From assembly GCA_022827835.1 (NCBI GenBank), contig JAJEIO010000062.1, positions 1 to 64,000 of the forward strand: a stretch of 64,000 bases of DNA, written 5' to 3'. This DNA is from Candidatus Latescibacterota bacterium. GTDB taxonomy: Bacteria; Latescibacterota; UBA2968; UBA8231. Positions 16,557-25,749 of this stretch are shown one piece after another. Position 1 is the first letter of the stretch; each line of letters opens with the position of its first letter. A program made the translations under genes and the position numbers. A model generated the notes under the pieces. The model was given only the letters and a program-made list of their open reading frames with translations, was not told the DNA's origin and made no database searches.

Positions 16557-18713
16557 CTAGTAAGCGACGGCAAAGACGCCGCGTTGGGTGTGCTGCTCCT
16601 CGGAGTCGAGCATCAATTCATAGATATAGGTGCCGGGTTGGACTAAGGCGTCCTGCCCGTCGCGGCCATTCCACTCTTGGATAAAAACCCCGCTGCGAAC
16701 TTTGAACACGGGCAGGTGCGCCACTAGCCGACCCGCCAAGTCGTAGATGCGCACCTGCACCGGCCGGTCGGCGGTGACCTCGCGTAGCTTGTAGGCGATA
16801 GTCAAAGTCTCGTTGATCCCGTCGCCGTTGGGGGTGAACACTTGGGGTACTCGCACGTCCACTAGCAGATCGCCGCCCACCGGCGTGTTGACGGCTAGCA
16901 AATCACCGGCAAAGCGGAATGTGGCGTTGCCTGGGTCGATGCGCTGGCGGATTTGATCGGGATCGGTGCTGTTGAAGACCCACCCGCTGAACTCAGTGCC
17001 AAAGCGCAGCACTGGCACGTCGAAGGCGACCTCGACCTGCTTGAAGCTGTCGGCGCTGCCCATCAGCGGCGGGAAGGACACGATGAGGCGATCGTCGAGC
17101 AATTGTGGGATGAACTGGTCTAAGTCCACTGGCTGGCCATCGATGCGCACGGCACGCACTGCGTGTGCCTGGACGTGGGTGAGGATTTCCAACCGGTCAA
17201 AGCCTGCGTTGTCGTCGCTGAGAGTGGGCAGCACTACATACGTAAAGGGAGTGGGTTCAAAGGAGGTGACTTCGGTAGGCCAGATCTCTCCGACGAGCGC
17301 CTGTGCCGACAGGGTTTCGCTCAACTGCAAGGTGAGTTGATCGATGCGAGGTGCTACATGGAAGTCGGCGAAGAGCTTAATGGCGATTTGGATGTAGCGG
17401 CTAGGGCCGGGCGACAGCAGGAGGACTCCGTCCTGCCAGTCGCTAGCTGGTTGGTTGGGATTGCGTTGACCGGCGGCAAATTCATAGGGCGACGACCAAA
17501 AGCTCCAGTTATCGGCATCGTAGATGGGAAGCAATTGAACGGCGATATCGATTGCGTCGTATTGAGCACGGGTGATGGATATGAGTTCGTCGTTGATATT
17601 GGGTGCGAAGTAGAGCAGCGGCTCGGGGGTGTGCCCGGTGCGGGTGCGAATTTCGATGCGGGTGCCGTCGGGCACATCGCCTTCCCAGCGGATTTTGCCC
17701 CAGGTGACGGCTTGGCCGAAGTCGAGGATAGGGGTGAGGTAGGTGGCTTCTTGGACATAGCCGTCGCCGTAGATTTCGAATTCGGCGATTTCATAGTCGC
17801 GCAAGGGGAAGGCGCGCAGGGTGAGCCAGCGGATCGAGCGGATAGGAAAGCGCAGATCGACGACCGGGTCGAGATTTTCGCGAGTGGTTTTCAGTACCGT
17901 CAGTCTGGGGTCGCCATTGCGCACCCAAGTCAGGTCGCCCAAGACCGTGCGTCGCTTGCTGGTGGCTACAGTGTTGATATTGCGATCTCCGCCGCGGCCG
18001 TAGTCGTTGGCATTGCATGAGTCGTTGGCAAAGACAATCGAATTATCGCCGATGCGGATCTCGTACCAAGCGAGGAAATTGTCGAGGAAGCTGTCTTCGC
18101 CAAAGGTTTCGACGGCGGGGGTGGGAGCGCTCATGGTTTCGATTAATGGGCGGTCTTCCCGTCGGCTCAGACGAGGATAGAAGCGGATGCGGTTGATGGG
18201 CACACCAGTTCCAAAATCGAATATCACGGAATTGCTCCAGCCATAGCCCACGCCCGGCGGCGCGCCGACCCGCTGGACAAAGGTGCGAAAGGCGGCCGTG
18301 GTTGGATCGCCATCCAGCATCAGCTTGATCGAGGGTTGCATATTGCCCCAGGACCAGCAGCTATTGTTGTTGAGGACTCTGGAGCCGGGGATATAAGGCA
18401 AGGGGATGGTGGCCCTGCCTGCTTCGACATCGGCTTGGGCGATATTGACGGAGGGGTCAATGAGCCGGGGCTGGATTGAGGTGCCGGAAAAGTCGATTAG
18501 GGTATCGGCTCCCGCGCCAAAGGGCGCAATCCCCACCGATACTTGGCGCTCGACTTGGCCGTCAGCAGCAAAAGCTTGATAGACGCTTTCTCCGGCTAGG
18601 ATGGCCTGCCAGGGATTGCCATCGGCTCCCCCTAAACGGTATTCCGTCCCCCCCAACACAGGCGCGGCACCCAGCAAGACGCCGCAAAAATACAGCAACA
18701 CGATGCCTGCCAT
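16557..18713 (-). CDS. Secreted protein with FlgD/gliding-motility-type C-terminal domain (paralogue A)
   Basis: 718 residues, AAGGAGG before the ATG. Signal peptide MAGIVLLYFCGVLLGAAPVLG. The centre contains two discoidin-like beta domains (VIFDFGTGVPINRIRFYPR; IRSIRWLTLRAFPLRDYEIAEFEIYGDG) of the kind that bind sugars. The end has the FTPNGDGINETL motif followed by VQVRIYDLAGRLV and GTYIYELML, an FlgD-Ig-like or gliding-type domain that in type IX systems serves as a sorting signal. Closely similar along its whole length to the next gene, a tandem duplication. Likely exported to the cell surface; exact role unknown. Confidence 0.8.
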   Translation of the reverse strand: MAGIVLLYFCGVLLGAAPVLGGTEYRLGGADGNPWQAILAGESVYQAFAADGQVERQVSVGIAPFGAGADTLIDFSGTSIQPRLIDPSVNIAQADVEAGRATIPLPYIPGSRVLNNNSCWSWGNMQPSIKLMLDGDPTTAAFRTFVQRVGAPPGVGYGWSNSVIFDFGTGVPINRIRFYPRLSRREDRPLIETMSAPTPAVETFGEDSFLDNFLAWYEIRIGDNSIVFANDSCNANDYGRGGDRNINTVATSKRRTVLGDLTWVRNGDPRLTVLKTTRENLDPVVDLRFPIRSIRWLTLRAFPLRDYEIAEFEIYGDGYVQEATYLTPILDFGQAVTWGKIRWEGDVPDGTRIEIRTRTGHTPEPLLYFAPNINDELISITRAQYDAIDIAVQLLPIYDADNWSFWSSPYEFAAGQRNPNQPASDWQDGVLLLSPGPSRYIQIAIKLFADFHVAPRIDQLTLQLSETLSAQALVGEIWPTEVTSFEPTPFTYVVLPTLSDDNAGFDRLEILTHVQAHAVRAVRIDGQPVDLDQFIPQLLDDRLIVSFPPLMGSADSFKQVEVAFDVPVLRFGTEFSGWVFNSTDPDQIRQRIDPGNATFRFAGDLLAVNTPVGGDLLVDVRVPQVFTPNGDGINETLTIAYKLREVTADRPVQVRIYDLAGRLVAHLPVFKVRSGVFIQEWNGRDGQDALVQPGTYIYELMLDSEEQHTQRGVFAVAY

Positions 18714-18826
18714 AACTGCCTCCTTGCTTGATTAACCAATACAAGCGTGCAGTCCAAAGGTTGCGAAGAGTAAGTATATGCCAAGTTGAAGCGATTTGAA
18801 ACAAAATCTCTTCAACGCTTCTGATT

Positions 18827-20986
18827 TCAATAGGCGACGGCAAAGACGCCGCGTTGGGTGTGCTGCTCCTCGGAGTCGAGCGCCAATTCGTAGATATAGG
18901 TGCCGGGCTGGACTAAGGCGTCCTGCTCGTCACGGCCATCCCACGCTTGGATGAAGACACCACTGCGGGCCTTGAACACGGGCAGGCGCGCCACTAGTCG
19001 ACCGGCCAAGTCGTAGATGCGCACCTGTACGGCTCGGTCGGCGGTGACCTCGCGCAGCTTGTAGGCGATAGTCAAAGTCTCGTTGATCCCGTCGCCGTTG
19101 GGGGTAAATACCTCGGGTACCTGCACATCCACCAGCAGATCACCCCCTACCGGCGTGTTGACCGCCAGCAAGTCGCCGGCAAAGCGGTACGTGGCGTTGC
19201 CCGGGTCAATCCGCTGGCGGATCTGATCCGGATCCGTGCTGTTGAACACCCACCCGCTGAACTCAGTGCCAAAGCGCAGCACCGGTACCTCAAAGTCAAC
19301 CTCAACCTGCTTGAAGTTGTCGGCGCTGCCCGTCAGCGGCGGGAAGGACACAATCAGGCGATCGTCGAGCAGGTGGGGGACGAACTCATCCAGATCCACC
19401 GATTGGCCATCGATGCGCACGGCACGCACTGCATGCGCTCGGACATGGGTGAGGATTTCCAAGCGGTCAAAGCCGGCGTTGTCGTTGTTGAGGGAGGGCA
19501 AGACTACATAGGTAAAGGGCGTGGGTTCAAAGGAGTTGACCTCAATCGGCCAGATCTCGCCGACGAGCGCCTGTGCCGACAGGGTTTCACTCAACTGCAG
19601 AGTCAGTTGGTCGAGGCGAGGGGCCGCATTGAGATTGGCGAAGAGCTTGATGGCGATTTGGATGTATCGGCTGGGACCGGGCGACAAAAGCAGGCTCCCG
19701 TCCTGCCAAGCGTTGGCCGGCTGGTCGGGGTTGCGCAGGCCGGCGGCAAACTCGTAGGGCGACGACCAGAAGCTCCAGTTATCGGCATCGTAGATGGGGA
19801 CTAGCCGGGCGGCGATATCGATTTTGGCGTGTTCGTCGCGGGTGATAGGTACGAGGTCGTCGTTGATATTGGGCGCGAAGTAGAGCAGCGGATCGGGGGT
19901 GTGGCCGGTGCGGGTGCGATTATCGATGCGGGTGCCTGCGGGCATGTCGCCCTCCCAGCGTATTTTGCCCCAGGTGACGGCTTGGCCGAAGTCGAGGATA
20001 GGGGTGAGGTAGGTCGTCTCGGGGACGTAGCCATCGCCGTAGATTTCGAATTCGGCGATTTCATAGTCGCGCAAAGGGAAGGCTCGCAGGGTAAGCCAGC
20101 GAGTGGAGCGCGTGGGAAAGCGCAGATCGACGACGGGGTCGAGGTTTTCGCGGGTGGTTTTCAGCACGGTCAACAATGGGTCGCCGCTCCGCACCCAGCG
20201 CAAGTCGCCCAAGACCGTGCGTCGCTTGCTGGTGGCCACAGCGCCTAAATCGCGCTTGGAGCTATCAAAGAGGAAGGTGCCGGTGCCGCTGCATGGATCT
20301 GGGGCAAAGACGACCGAATTGTCACCGGTGCGAATCTCGTACCAGGCGAGGAAATTGTCGAGGAAGCTGTCTTCGCCAAAACTCTCGATATCTGGAGCGG
20401 GTTCCCGCAGGGATTCGATCAGTTGGCGGTCTTCGCGCTGACTCAGGCGGGGATAGAAGCGGATGCGATTGATGGGGATTGCGCCGCCAAAATCAAAGAC
20501 CACGGCTCCTCTCCAGGTAAAGCCATCGCCAGGCCGGCCCCCGGCCCGTTGCACAAAGGTGCGAAAGGTAGCCGTAGCGGGGTCGCCGTCCAGCATTAGC
20601 TTGATCGTACTAGCGTGTAATTGCGCCTGACCGCAACTATTAGTAAGGACGCGCGAACTGGGCATATAGGGCAGGGGGATCTCGGTCTTGCTGGCGTCCA
20701 CATCGGCCCGGGCGATATTGACGGATGGGTCAATCAAACGGGGCTGGATGGCTGTGCCGGAGAAATCGACCAGCGTATCGGCCCCTGCGCCAAAGGGCGA
20801 TATACTCACTGGCACTTGTCGCAGGGGCTGGCCGTCAGCATCCTGGATCTGAAAGAAGCTCTCTTCGGTCAATACCGCCTGCCAATCGTTGCCGCTAACC
20901 CCGCCCAGACGGTATTCGGTTGCACCAAATACGTGCGCAGCATTGAGCAGCATAGCAAAAACGAAAAAGGACAGAAGCCCTGCCAT
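18827..20986 (-). CDS. Secreted protein with FlgD/gliding-motility-type C-terminal domain (paralogue B)
   Basis: 719 residues, signal peptide MAGLLSFFVFAMLLNAAHVFG. Same architecture as paralogue A, and most residues are identical by eye from about residue 200 to the end; the main differences are in the segment around residues 115-260 (for example a CGQAQ-containing stretch here, NNNSCWSWGN in A). The C-terminal FTPNGDGINETL domain is retained. Order in the transcript is B then A with a 113-base gap lacking a clear terminator. The variable segment could alter ligand specificity. Inference: surface-exposed binding proteins exported through a PorV-type route. Confidence 0.8.
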   Translation of the reverse strand: MAGLLSFFVFAMLLNAAHVFGATEYRLGGVSGNDWQAVLTEESFFQIQDADGQPLRQVPVSISPFGAGADTLVDFSGTAIQPRLIDPSVNIARADVDASKTEIPLPYMPSSRVLTNSCGQAQLHASTIKLMLDGDPATATFRTFVQRAGGRPGDGFTWRGAVVFDFGGAIPINRIRFYPRLSQREDRQLIESLREPAPDIESFGEDSFLDNFLAWYEIRTGDNSVVFAPDPCSGTGTFLFDSSKRDLGAVATSKRRTVLGDLRWVRSGDPLLTVLKTTRENLDPVVDLRFPTRSTRWLTLRAFPLRDYEIAEFEIYGDGYVPETTYLTPILDFGQAVTWGKIRWEGDMPAGTRIDNRTRTGHTPDPLLYFAPNINDDLVPITRDEHAKIDIAARLVPIYDADNWSFWSSPYEFAAGLRNPDQPANAWQDGSLLLSPGPSRYIQIAIKLFANLNAAPRLDQLTLQLSETLSAQALVGEIWPIEVNSFEPTPFTYVVLPSLNNDNAGFDRLEILTHVRAHAVRAVRIDGQSVDLDEFVPHLLDDRLIVSFPPLTGSADNFKQVEVDFEVPVLRFGTEFSGWVFNSTDPDQIRQRIDPGNATYRFAGDLLAVNTPVGGDLLVDVQVPEVFTPNGDGINETLTIAYKLREVTADRAVQVRIYDLAGRLVARLPVFKARSGVFIQAWDGRDEQDALVQPGTYIYELALDSEEQHTQRGVFAVAY

Positions 20987-21016
20987 GGTGCGCTCCTTGT
21001 CTTGGTCGGACGGAAG

Positions 21017-21052
21017 TAGGGGAAAACAGGGATGGTTAAGCTGCTTCCCCTA
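21017..21052 (-). other. Inverted repeat between the UnbV-type gene and paralogue B
   Basis: Eight-base arms TAGGGGAA / TTCCCCTA with a 20-base loop, 30 bases upstream of the start of paralogue B. There is no T-run, so it may be a weak transcript-end hairpin or an operator rather than an intrinsic terminator. Confidence 0.3.
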
Positions 21053-21142
21053 GAAGAAAATATAGATTGTAACCTCTGTACACCAAAGCGGGTGCTGGCA
21101 ATTCGCTCGCAGGCGGACCGCCTTTAAGGGTTTATCCAGCTT

Positions 21143-23905
21143 CTAACGGCCCCTTTTGGCAGCGGTCGGGTGACCTTCCGCTGCGGATGCTATTCGAGCA
21201 CGCGCTCGCTCCAACATGCGACCGATGCGGGTTGTGTCCGCGATTTGTTCCCACTCCACCACGGCTTCGTCGTAGCGCTCTAACTGGAAATACGCTTGGC
21301 CCAAGGCACCGCGAATCTCGTCGTCATCTGGTGAATAGATCGCTGCTTTATGCAAATAGTCGAGGGCATCTTGGGGATCATTGCGGCGCAAGCAGAGGAG
21401 ACCAAGGCCGTACAGACCAAGCGCACTTTGCGGTGCTCGGTCTATCATCCCTTGATAGTGCGCTGCAGCCCGATCTAGCCTCCCTTGTTCCATATACGCC
21501 AGACCCAGATCTAACAAGGCCCTTTCGTTTTGCGGCTCACGGTCAATTTGGGACTGGAGGGATTCGACGCGTTGTGCAAGCTGGCGATACCGTGCAAACC
21601 GTTTGTTTGCTTCCGCAGCCGCTTTTTCATTGCCCTGCCTTGCGTAAAGCTGTGCCAATGCCAACAGCGGCTCGGGTTCCCAAGGTGCCCACCTTGTGGC
21701 GTTGCCAAAAGCATTTGCCGCTTCGGTCAAACGATTGCTTCGCTCATAGGCCCGACCTAGCCAGAAGTACGCCTCCCAATCCTGTGTTCGCAAGCTGGCG
21801 ACCCGCTCAAGAGCTTGGGCAGCTAACACGGGCCGATCCAAGTCCAGATAGACTTTGCCAAGCACGAGAAAACTTTCCGCGGATGATGAATCGCGGCGGG
21901 CCGCCTCTTCTACATATAGAAGCGCCTCATCGGCTTCACCCATGCCAGCATAGAGCAATGTGCCCATGCCTAGGTTGGCCAGCTTATGGGTTGGATCTAA
22001 GGCCAAGGCCCGATAGAAGGCGGCGTGGGCTTCACCGTATTGTCCGGCTTGGTAGTATTGGTTGCCGAGGGCTGCAAAATCCGCGGCGCTCCAGTTGGAC
22101 GTCTGTGACACAGCGATGGGATACTCGCTCTGGGGCGGGGGAATAGCTGGTCCTTGCTCGAAGCCATCGCGGCCCTCGTGTACTTTGAGGTAGCGCCGCA
22201 CCGGCGGTGCAGCAATTGTTTGACGGGAGCCCGAGGGCCAGTGTATTTCGATTCGATCTACGGTTTTGTTCGAACCTAGGCCTATCAACACACGAGGATC
22301 GTGTTGGCCTTGAAAACCATAACCCCGGAACACTTCTCTCATTTGTACTTGATCGGCGGTAAAAATCCAGATCCTGGTGCCGATGCCATCCCGGTTGCTG
22401 ACATGACCCACTAGTTCAATCCCCAGCCAGTCATTGAAGTTGCCTCCCTCGTTGCGCAACAGGGTCGGGGCTGAGTTGTGATTTACCACGGCCAGATCGA
22501 GATCGCCATCGTTGTCGTAGTCGCCTTGGGCCGCCGCGCGACTGGCCGCTTCGAATTGCCAAGCCGTTCCAGCCCAGCGGCCCACTTCTATAAAGTGTCC
22601 ATGTCGATTTTGATAGAGCAGGTTGCGCTGTCGGTAGGTCAATCCCGAAGCATGGACTCCCAACTGCGGATAAACGTGGCCGTTAATTACATATAGATCC
22701 AGCCAGCCATCGTTGTCGTAATCCCAGAAAGCGGTCGCCCAACCCAGATAAGGCCGGTCGCCGGCACTCAAGCCAGTGGCGTGCGAAACATCTACGAAGT
22801 GCGTGGAGTCAGTCGTCGGCGGGGATTGGTTCTGGTACAGGGTATTGTAGTCTTCGGAGAAATTGGTTACAAACAAATCGAGGTCGCCATCGTTGTCGTA
22901 ATCGCCGCTGTGGACCCCCATGCCGGCTTGGGGCCGGCCGCTCTGGCTATAGGCTGCCCCGGCCGATTGGCCGATTTCGCTGAAGTACCAGTCGCCGTCG
23001 TTGCGCAAAAGCATATTGGGCTCGCTGTCGTTGGCAACGTAAATATCTAGGTCTCCGTCGTTATCGAAGTCGCCAAACGCGACTCCCAAACCAGCATAGC
23101 TCCACTGGTCCAGGCCGCTGATTGCACTCATATCGGCGAAGGTGCCGTTGCCTCTGTTGCGGTAGAGTACATCGGCTTGGGCTGGAACTCCCTGTGGTCC
23201 GCACGGTACGGCCAGCCCCTTGTATTGGCACGGTTGGCCGTCTTTGGGGGGATGGTCTAGGTCTATGTGGAGGTAGTTGGTCACGTAGAGGTCCAGCCAT
23301 CCATCGCTATCCAAATCGGCAAAAGCCGCACTGGTGCCCCAACCGGAGTGGTCCACTCCGGCCTGGGCGGCGATTTCGTCAAAGGTGCTGTCGCCGTTAT
23401 TGCGGTACAACAGATTGGGACCCCAATAGGTCACCAATAGGTCGGTATCGCTATCGTTGTCGATATCGCCAGTAGCACAACCCATGCCCCAACCCTTGGA
23501 TAGCAGGCCGCTTTGACGGGTTACTTCGCGGAAGTGTCTCTGGGCGCTGGGGCCGGGTTCGTTGTGGAAGAGGCGGTTGGTCGCTTGTGGCGGATCCGCG
23601 TCTAGCAAGGTGCCGTTGACGAAGAAGAGGTCCAGCCAGCCATCGTTATCGTAGTCGAGGAAGGCCACGCCGGTACCCGTGGTTTCCACCAAGAGCTGCG
23701 GGTTGTCCCGTCCCGAGAGATTGGTGAAATCTAGGCCGACTTGGGCCGCGACATCGGAGAATAACACGGGGTGGCTCTTCTCAGCCGTCAGGTGAGCGGG
23801 GGATTGGACCGAGGCCGACTGCGGCTGTTCCGAAGGGGCCTGTGGGGAACACCCAACCGCCAGAATTGCGATGAACAGAGCGCGGCCAAGCAGTGTCCTA
23901 GACAC
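21143..23905 (-). CDS. CRTAC1/UnbV-type lipoprotein with FG-GAP repeats and C-terminal TPRs
   Basis: 920 residues from a GTG with AGGTGG upstream. A lipobox (ILAVGC) makes Cys19 the lipidated residue. Residues about 60-480 carry seven FG-GAP/VCBS calcium-binding repeats such as DYDNDGWLDLFFVN and DFDNDGDLDIYVANDS. An ASPIC/UnbV domain follows (GTRIWIFTAD.., RGYGFQGQHDPRVLIGLG, IEIHWPSG). The last 300 residues are TPR repeats, beginning FAALGNQYYQAGQYGEAHAAFYRAL. This architecture occurs in many surface lipoproteins of planctomycete- or poribacteria-like genomes; function is not established. No close operon partner. Confidence 0.85.
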   Translation of the reverse strand: MSRTLLGRALFIAILAVGCSPQAPSEQPQSASVQSPAHLTAEKSHPVLFSDVAAQVGLDFTNLSGRDNPQLLVETTGTGVAFLDYDNDGWLDLFFVNGTLLDADPPQATNRLFHNEPGPSAQRHFREVTRQSGLLSKGWGMGCATGDIDNDSDTDLLVTYWGPNLLYRNNGDSTFDEIAAQAGVDHSGWGTSAAFADLDSDGWLDLYVTNYLHIDLDHPPKDGQPCQYKGLAVPCGPQGVPAQADVLYRNRGNGTFADMSAISGLDQWSYAGLGVAFGDFDNDGDLDIYVANDSEPNMLLRNDGDWYFSEIGQSAGAAYSQSGRPQAGMGVHSGDYDNDGDLDLFVTNFSEDYNTLYQNQSPPTTDSTHFVDVSHATGLSAGDRPYLGWATAFWDYDNDGWLDLYVINGHVYPQLGVHASGLTYRQRNLLYQNRHGHFIEVGRWAGTAWQFEAASRAAAQGDYDNDGDLDLAVVNHNSAPTLLRNEGGNFNDWLGIELVGHVSNRDGIGTRIWIFTADQVQMREVFRGYGFQGQHDPRVLIGLGSNKTVDRIEIHWPSGSRQTIAAPPVRRYLKVHEGRDGFEQGPAIPPPQSEYPIAVSQTSNWSAADFAALGNQYYQAGQYGEAHAAFYRALALDPTHKLANLGMGTLLYAGMGEADEALLYVEEAARRDSSSAESFLVLGKVYLDLDRPVLAAQALERVASLRTQDWEAYFWLGRAYERSNRLTEAANAFGNATRWAPWEPEPLLALAQLYARQGNEKAAAEANKRFARYRQLAQRVESLQSQIDREPQNERALLDLGLAYMEQGRLDRAAAHYQGMIDRAPQSALGLYGLGLLCLRRNDPQDALDYLHKAAIYSPDDDEIRGALGQAYFQLERYDEAVVEWEQIADTTRIGRMLERARARIASAAEGHPTAAKRGR

Positions 23906-23967
23906 ATTGCCACCTATGGGTTCAAATTGTCGAAACTGACTGCCCTAAAGGATCGCTAACGAATTAA

Positions 23968-24070
23968 CCAATGAACTGGGCTTGATCGAGGTCCGGAAAG
24001 GGCGTTGGAATGGGCGATTGATTATCTTACCATAGTTCTAAAAACCGCGCCCGGCAATCACTTAATCCCT
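23968..24070 (+). pseudogene. Degenerate second copy of the 16.3 kb TPR fragment
   Basis: From CCAATGAACTGGGCTTGATC to CGCGCCCGGCAATCACTT the sequence matches bases 16260-16362 with scattered substitutions and a one-base loss after TCCGG. That loss shifts the frame, and a stop follows soon after. It directly precedes the DUF433 ribosome site. Confidence 0.7.
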
Positions 24071-24091
24071 AGAAAGTCAGGAGGTGTAAGT

Positions 24092-24328
24092 ATGGACAAC
24101 CGAATTACCGTTGATCCTAAAATATGTCACGGCCAAGCATGTATTAAGGGGACGCGCATTCCCGTGCATCAAATCCTCCGGATGCTTGCCAACGGGGATA
24201 CTATTGAAGCGCTCCTGCGAGAATATCCTTCTGTGCAATTGGAAGATGTTCTCGCTTGCTTCGACTATGCGGCGTCACTGGCTGAAGAACAGGTGACACC
24301 TCTTGAACTTCTCTCGGGCGACGCATGA
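24092..24328 (+). CDS. DUF433-family antitoxin-like protein
   Basis: 78 residues starting MDNRITVDPKICHGQACI, with AGGAGGTG 5 bases upstream; an upstream in-frame ATG at 24005 lies in the TPR relic and is not used. The sequence CHGQACIKGTRIPVHQIL followed by EALLREYPSVQLEDVLACF is the DUF433 core, a small winged-helix-like DNA-binding domain. DUF433 genes are usually paired with DUF5615 PIN-like genes as predicted toxin-antitoxin modules; the pair here overlaps by 4 bases (ATGA). Confidence 0.92.
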   Translation: MDNRITVDPKICHGQACIKGTRIPVHQILRMLANGDTIEALLREYPSVQLEDVLACFDYAASLAEEQVTPLELLSGDA

Positions 24329-24681
24329 AGATATTTGTCGATGAGCATATCCCCCTTATGACTGTCCAAGCCCTGCGCATGATGGGGCATGACGTCCGTG
24401 ATATTCGCGGCACCCCAGATGAAGGGATGCAAGACGACGTGTTGTGGGAGATGGCGCAGCGGGAAGGGTACTTGTTGATTACGACTGACAAGGGATTCAT
24501 GCACTATCGGACGATGGCACATCATGGAGTGATCATCATACGGCTACGACGACCGAACCGACACAGGATACATCAACGCATTATGCAAGCACTGCGGCAA
24601 TTTGACGACGCAGAGTGGCCCGGTTTACTAGTGGTCATGCGGGATATTGCGCAGAGTACTTGGCGTGTGCCGGAGAGCTGA
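24325..24681 (+). CDS. DUF5615 PIN-like predicted toxin nuclease
   Basis: 118 residues. MKIFVDEHIPLMTVQALRMMGHDV carries the first PIN-like Asp (D6) and the DUF5615 start. ITTDKGFMHY contains the second acidic motif. Family members are predicted RNases of toxin-antitoxin modules, inhibited by the DUF433 partner. Translationally coupled to the DUF433 gene by an ATGA overlap. It lies between decayed copies of two genes from the 16 kb locus, which suggests arrival on a mobile or recombining segment. Confidence 0.88.
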   Translation: MKIFVDEHIPLMTVQALRMMGHDVRDIRGTPDEGMQDDVLWEMAQREGYLLITTDKGFMHYRTMAHHGVIIIRLRRPNRHRIHQRIMQALRQFDDAEWPGLLVVMRDIAQSTWRVPES

Positions 24682-24705
24682 TAAGCCGAACAAGGAATTG
24701 TAGGT

Positions 24706-24787
24706 GGCGGTTGCCCAAACGCCGCTCGTTGTTACGCGACTCTTGGCAAATAACCTCGCCTATTCGCTAGACAACCGCTCGGTTTAA
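24706..24787 (+). pseudogene. Degenerate copy of the 3' end of the PhyH-like gene
   Basis: GCCCAAACGCCGCTCGTTGT through GACAACCGCTCGGTTTAA aligns with the last 85-90 bases of the gene at 15261-16082 (GCCCAAGCGCCGCTCGCTGT ... GATAATCGTTCGGTTTAA), with substitutions and one 9-base deletion. Only this end is present. Confidence 0.75.
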
Positions 24788-24863
24788 TGGGGAGGCGATT
24801 TTGCTCTGATTTGAGCTATGGGCCTGTGCTTTGGTCCGCAGTTGGTTCAGGATGTAGAGGTAT

Positions 24864-25721
24864 TTAGTACCCCCCGGTGAAGTCCATGTTACACTCACCA
24901 TCGGCTTCGATATAGAAGAAGTACTCCTTGCCAGGTCTAATTTCGGTTTGCTGGTCCTCGACGAGAAACTGTCCTTCTTGGTAGAATATGAGGCATTGGT
25001 GTGTCCCATCAACGCTGTGGGCGGCGGCGTAAAATGCTCCGCGACCACTGTGGCGGATGTGGGCAAGCACTGGTCTTGATCCAGATTTAAAAGGACCTAA
25101 GATGTACAGTCCCGCATCTAAGCCGTCTTCATTGAGGTCGTAATTCTCAGCTACTTCAGATACTATGTTGTCAGAGGACTGCCCTAGATCAGGTTGGATG
25201 AAGCGGCAGGTCCATCTATCCTTGGACTCTACTTCTAGGCAGTACTTGCCCGGAGCAAGGAAGCCCTCTTCATCTTCGGAGTTTTCTTCGTTTTCTTTTA
25301 CTTGTGCTATGCACCATGTTTTGAATTCCCCTTGATAATCGACTGGTGTCCACACGGTGGGCGCAATTGCATCATTGATTGCTTCACCTACTTTGCCGCC
25401 AGCAAAGTAGCCAGCCACTCCTCCTATCAATGCTCCAGCTATTGTTCCTGCGACGGGTATTATGCTACCTGCGGCGGCTCCAGCAGCAGCACCGGTTGCT
25501 AAACTGCCACCAATTGAGGCTGCCGCAGCTCCGCCCTCACTAAAGCCTCCCGTTGGGACGAATTTCAATTTGAAGTCGCCGTAGCCGTGATGCTCTATTT
25601 CGGCAATTACGACTCCTTGTTCCAGAATGAACTCTCGGCTTTGTTCGGGTTCACCATCTTTACTGCCAGTGCCTTTGAAATTTTCTTGTCTGCCTTTCAG
25701 ATTGAACGGGTATTCATTCAT
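24864..25721 (-). CDS. Unknown protein with glycine-zipper membrane segment
   Basis: 285 residues, second gene of a two-gene unit (28-base gap after the zinc-finger gene). Residues about 60-115 form a Gly/Ala-rich hydrophobic zipper (TGAAAGAAAGSIIPVAGTIA, then GALIGGVAGYFAGGKVGEAI) like those of pore-forming peptides and outer-membrane glycine-zipper proteins. The flanks are soluble, acidic and beta-rich; the C-terminal half (YCLEVESKDRWTCRFIQPD, GDGECN-type end) resembles a small beta-sandwich. No signal peptide. I do not recognise the family. The pairing with another glycine-zipper protein suggests a joint membrane-associated function. Confidence 0.6.
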   Translation of the reverse strand: MNEYPFNLKGRQENFKGTGSKDGEPEQSREFILEQGVVIAEIEHHGYGDFKLKFVPTGGFSEGGAAAASIGGSLATGAAAGAAAGSIIPVAGTIAGALIGGVAGYFAGGKVGEAINDAIAPTVWTPVDYQGEFKTWCIAQVKENEENSEDEEGFLAPGKYCLEVESKDRWTCRFIQPDLGQSSDNIVSEVAENYDLNEDGLDAGLYILGPFKSGSRPVLAHIRHSGRGAFYAAAHSVDGTHQCLIFYQEGQFLVEDQQTEIRPGKEYFFYIEADGECNMDFTGGY

Positions 25722-25749
25722 TGTGATGCTCTCCTCGATTGGTAAGGGT

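Noticed and set aside
16600-20900. CRISPR or tandem DNA repeats to explain the repeated sequence at 16.6-21 kb
   Set aside because: The repetition is a gene-length tandem duplication of coding sequence, not a short direct repeat array.
24005-24091. Extended N-terminus of the DUF433 gene
   Set aside because: These codons come from the decayed TPR fragment; the true start has its own AGGAGGTG site at 24079-24086.
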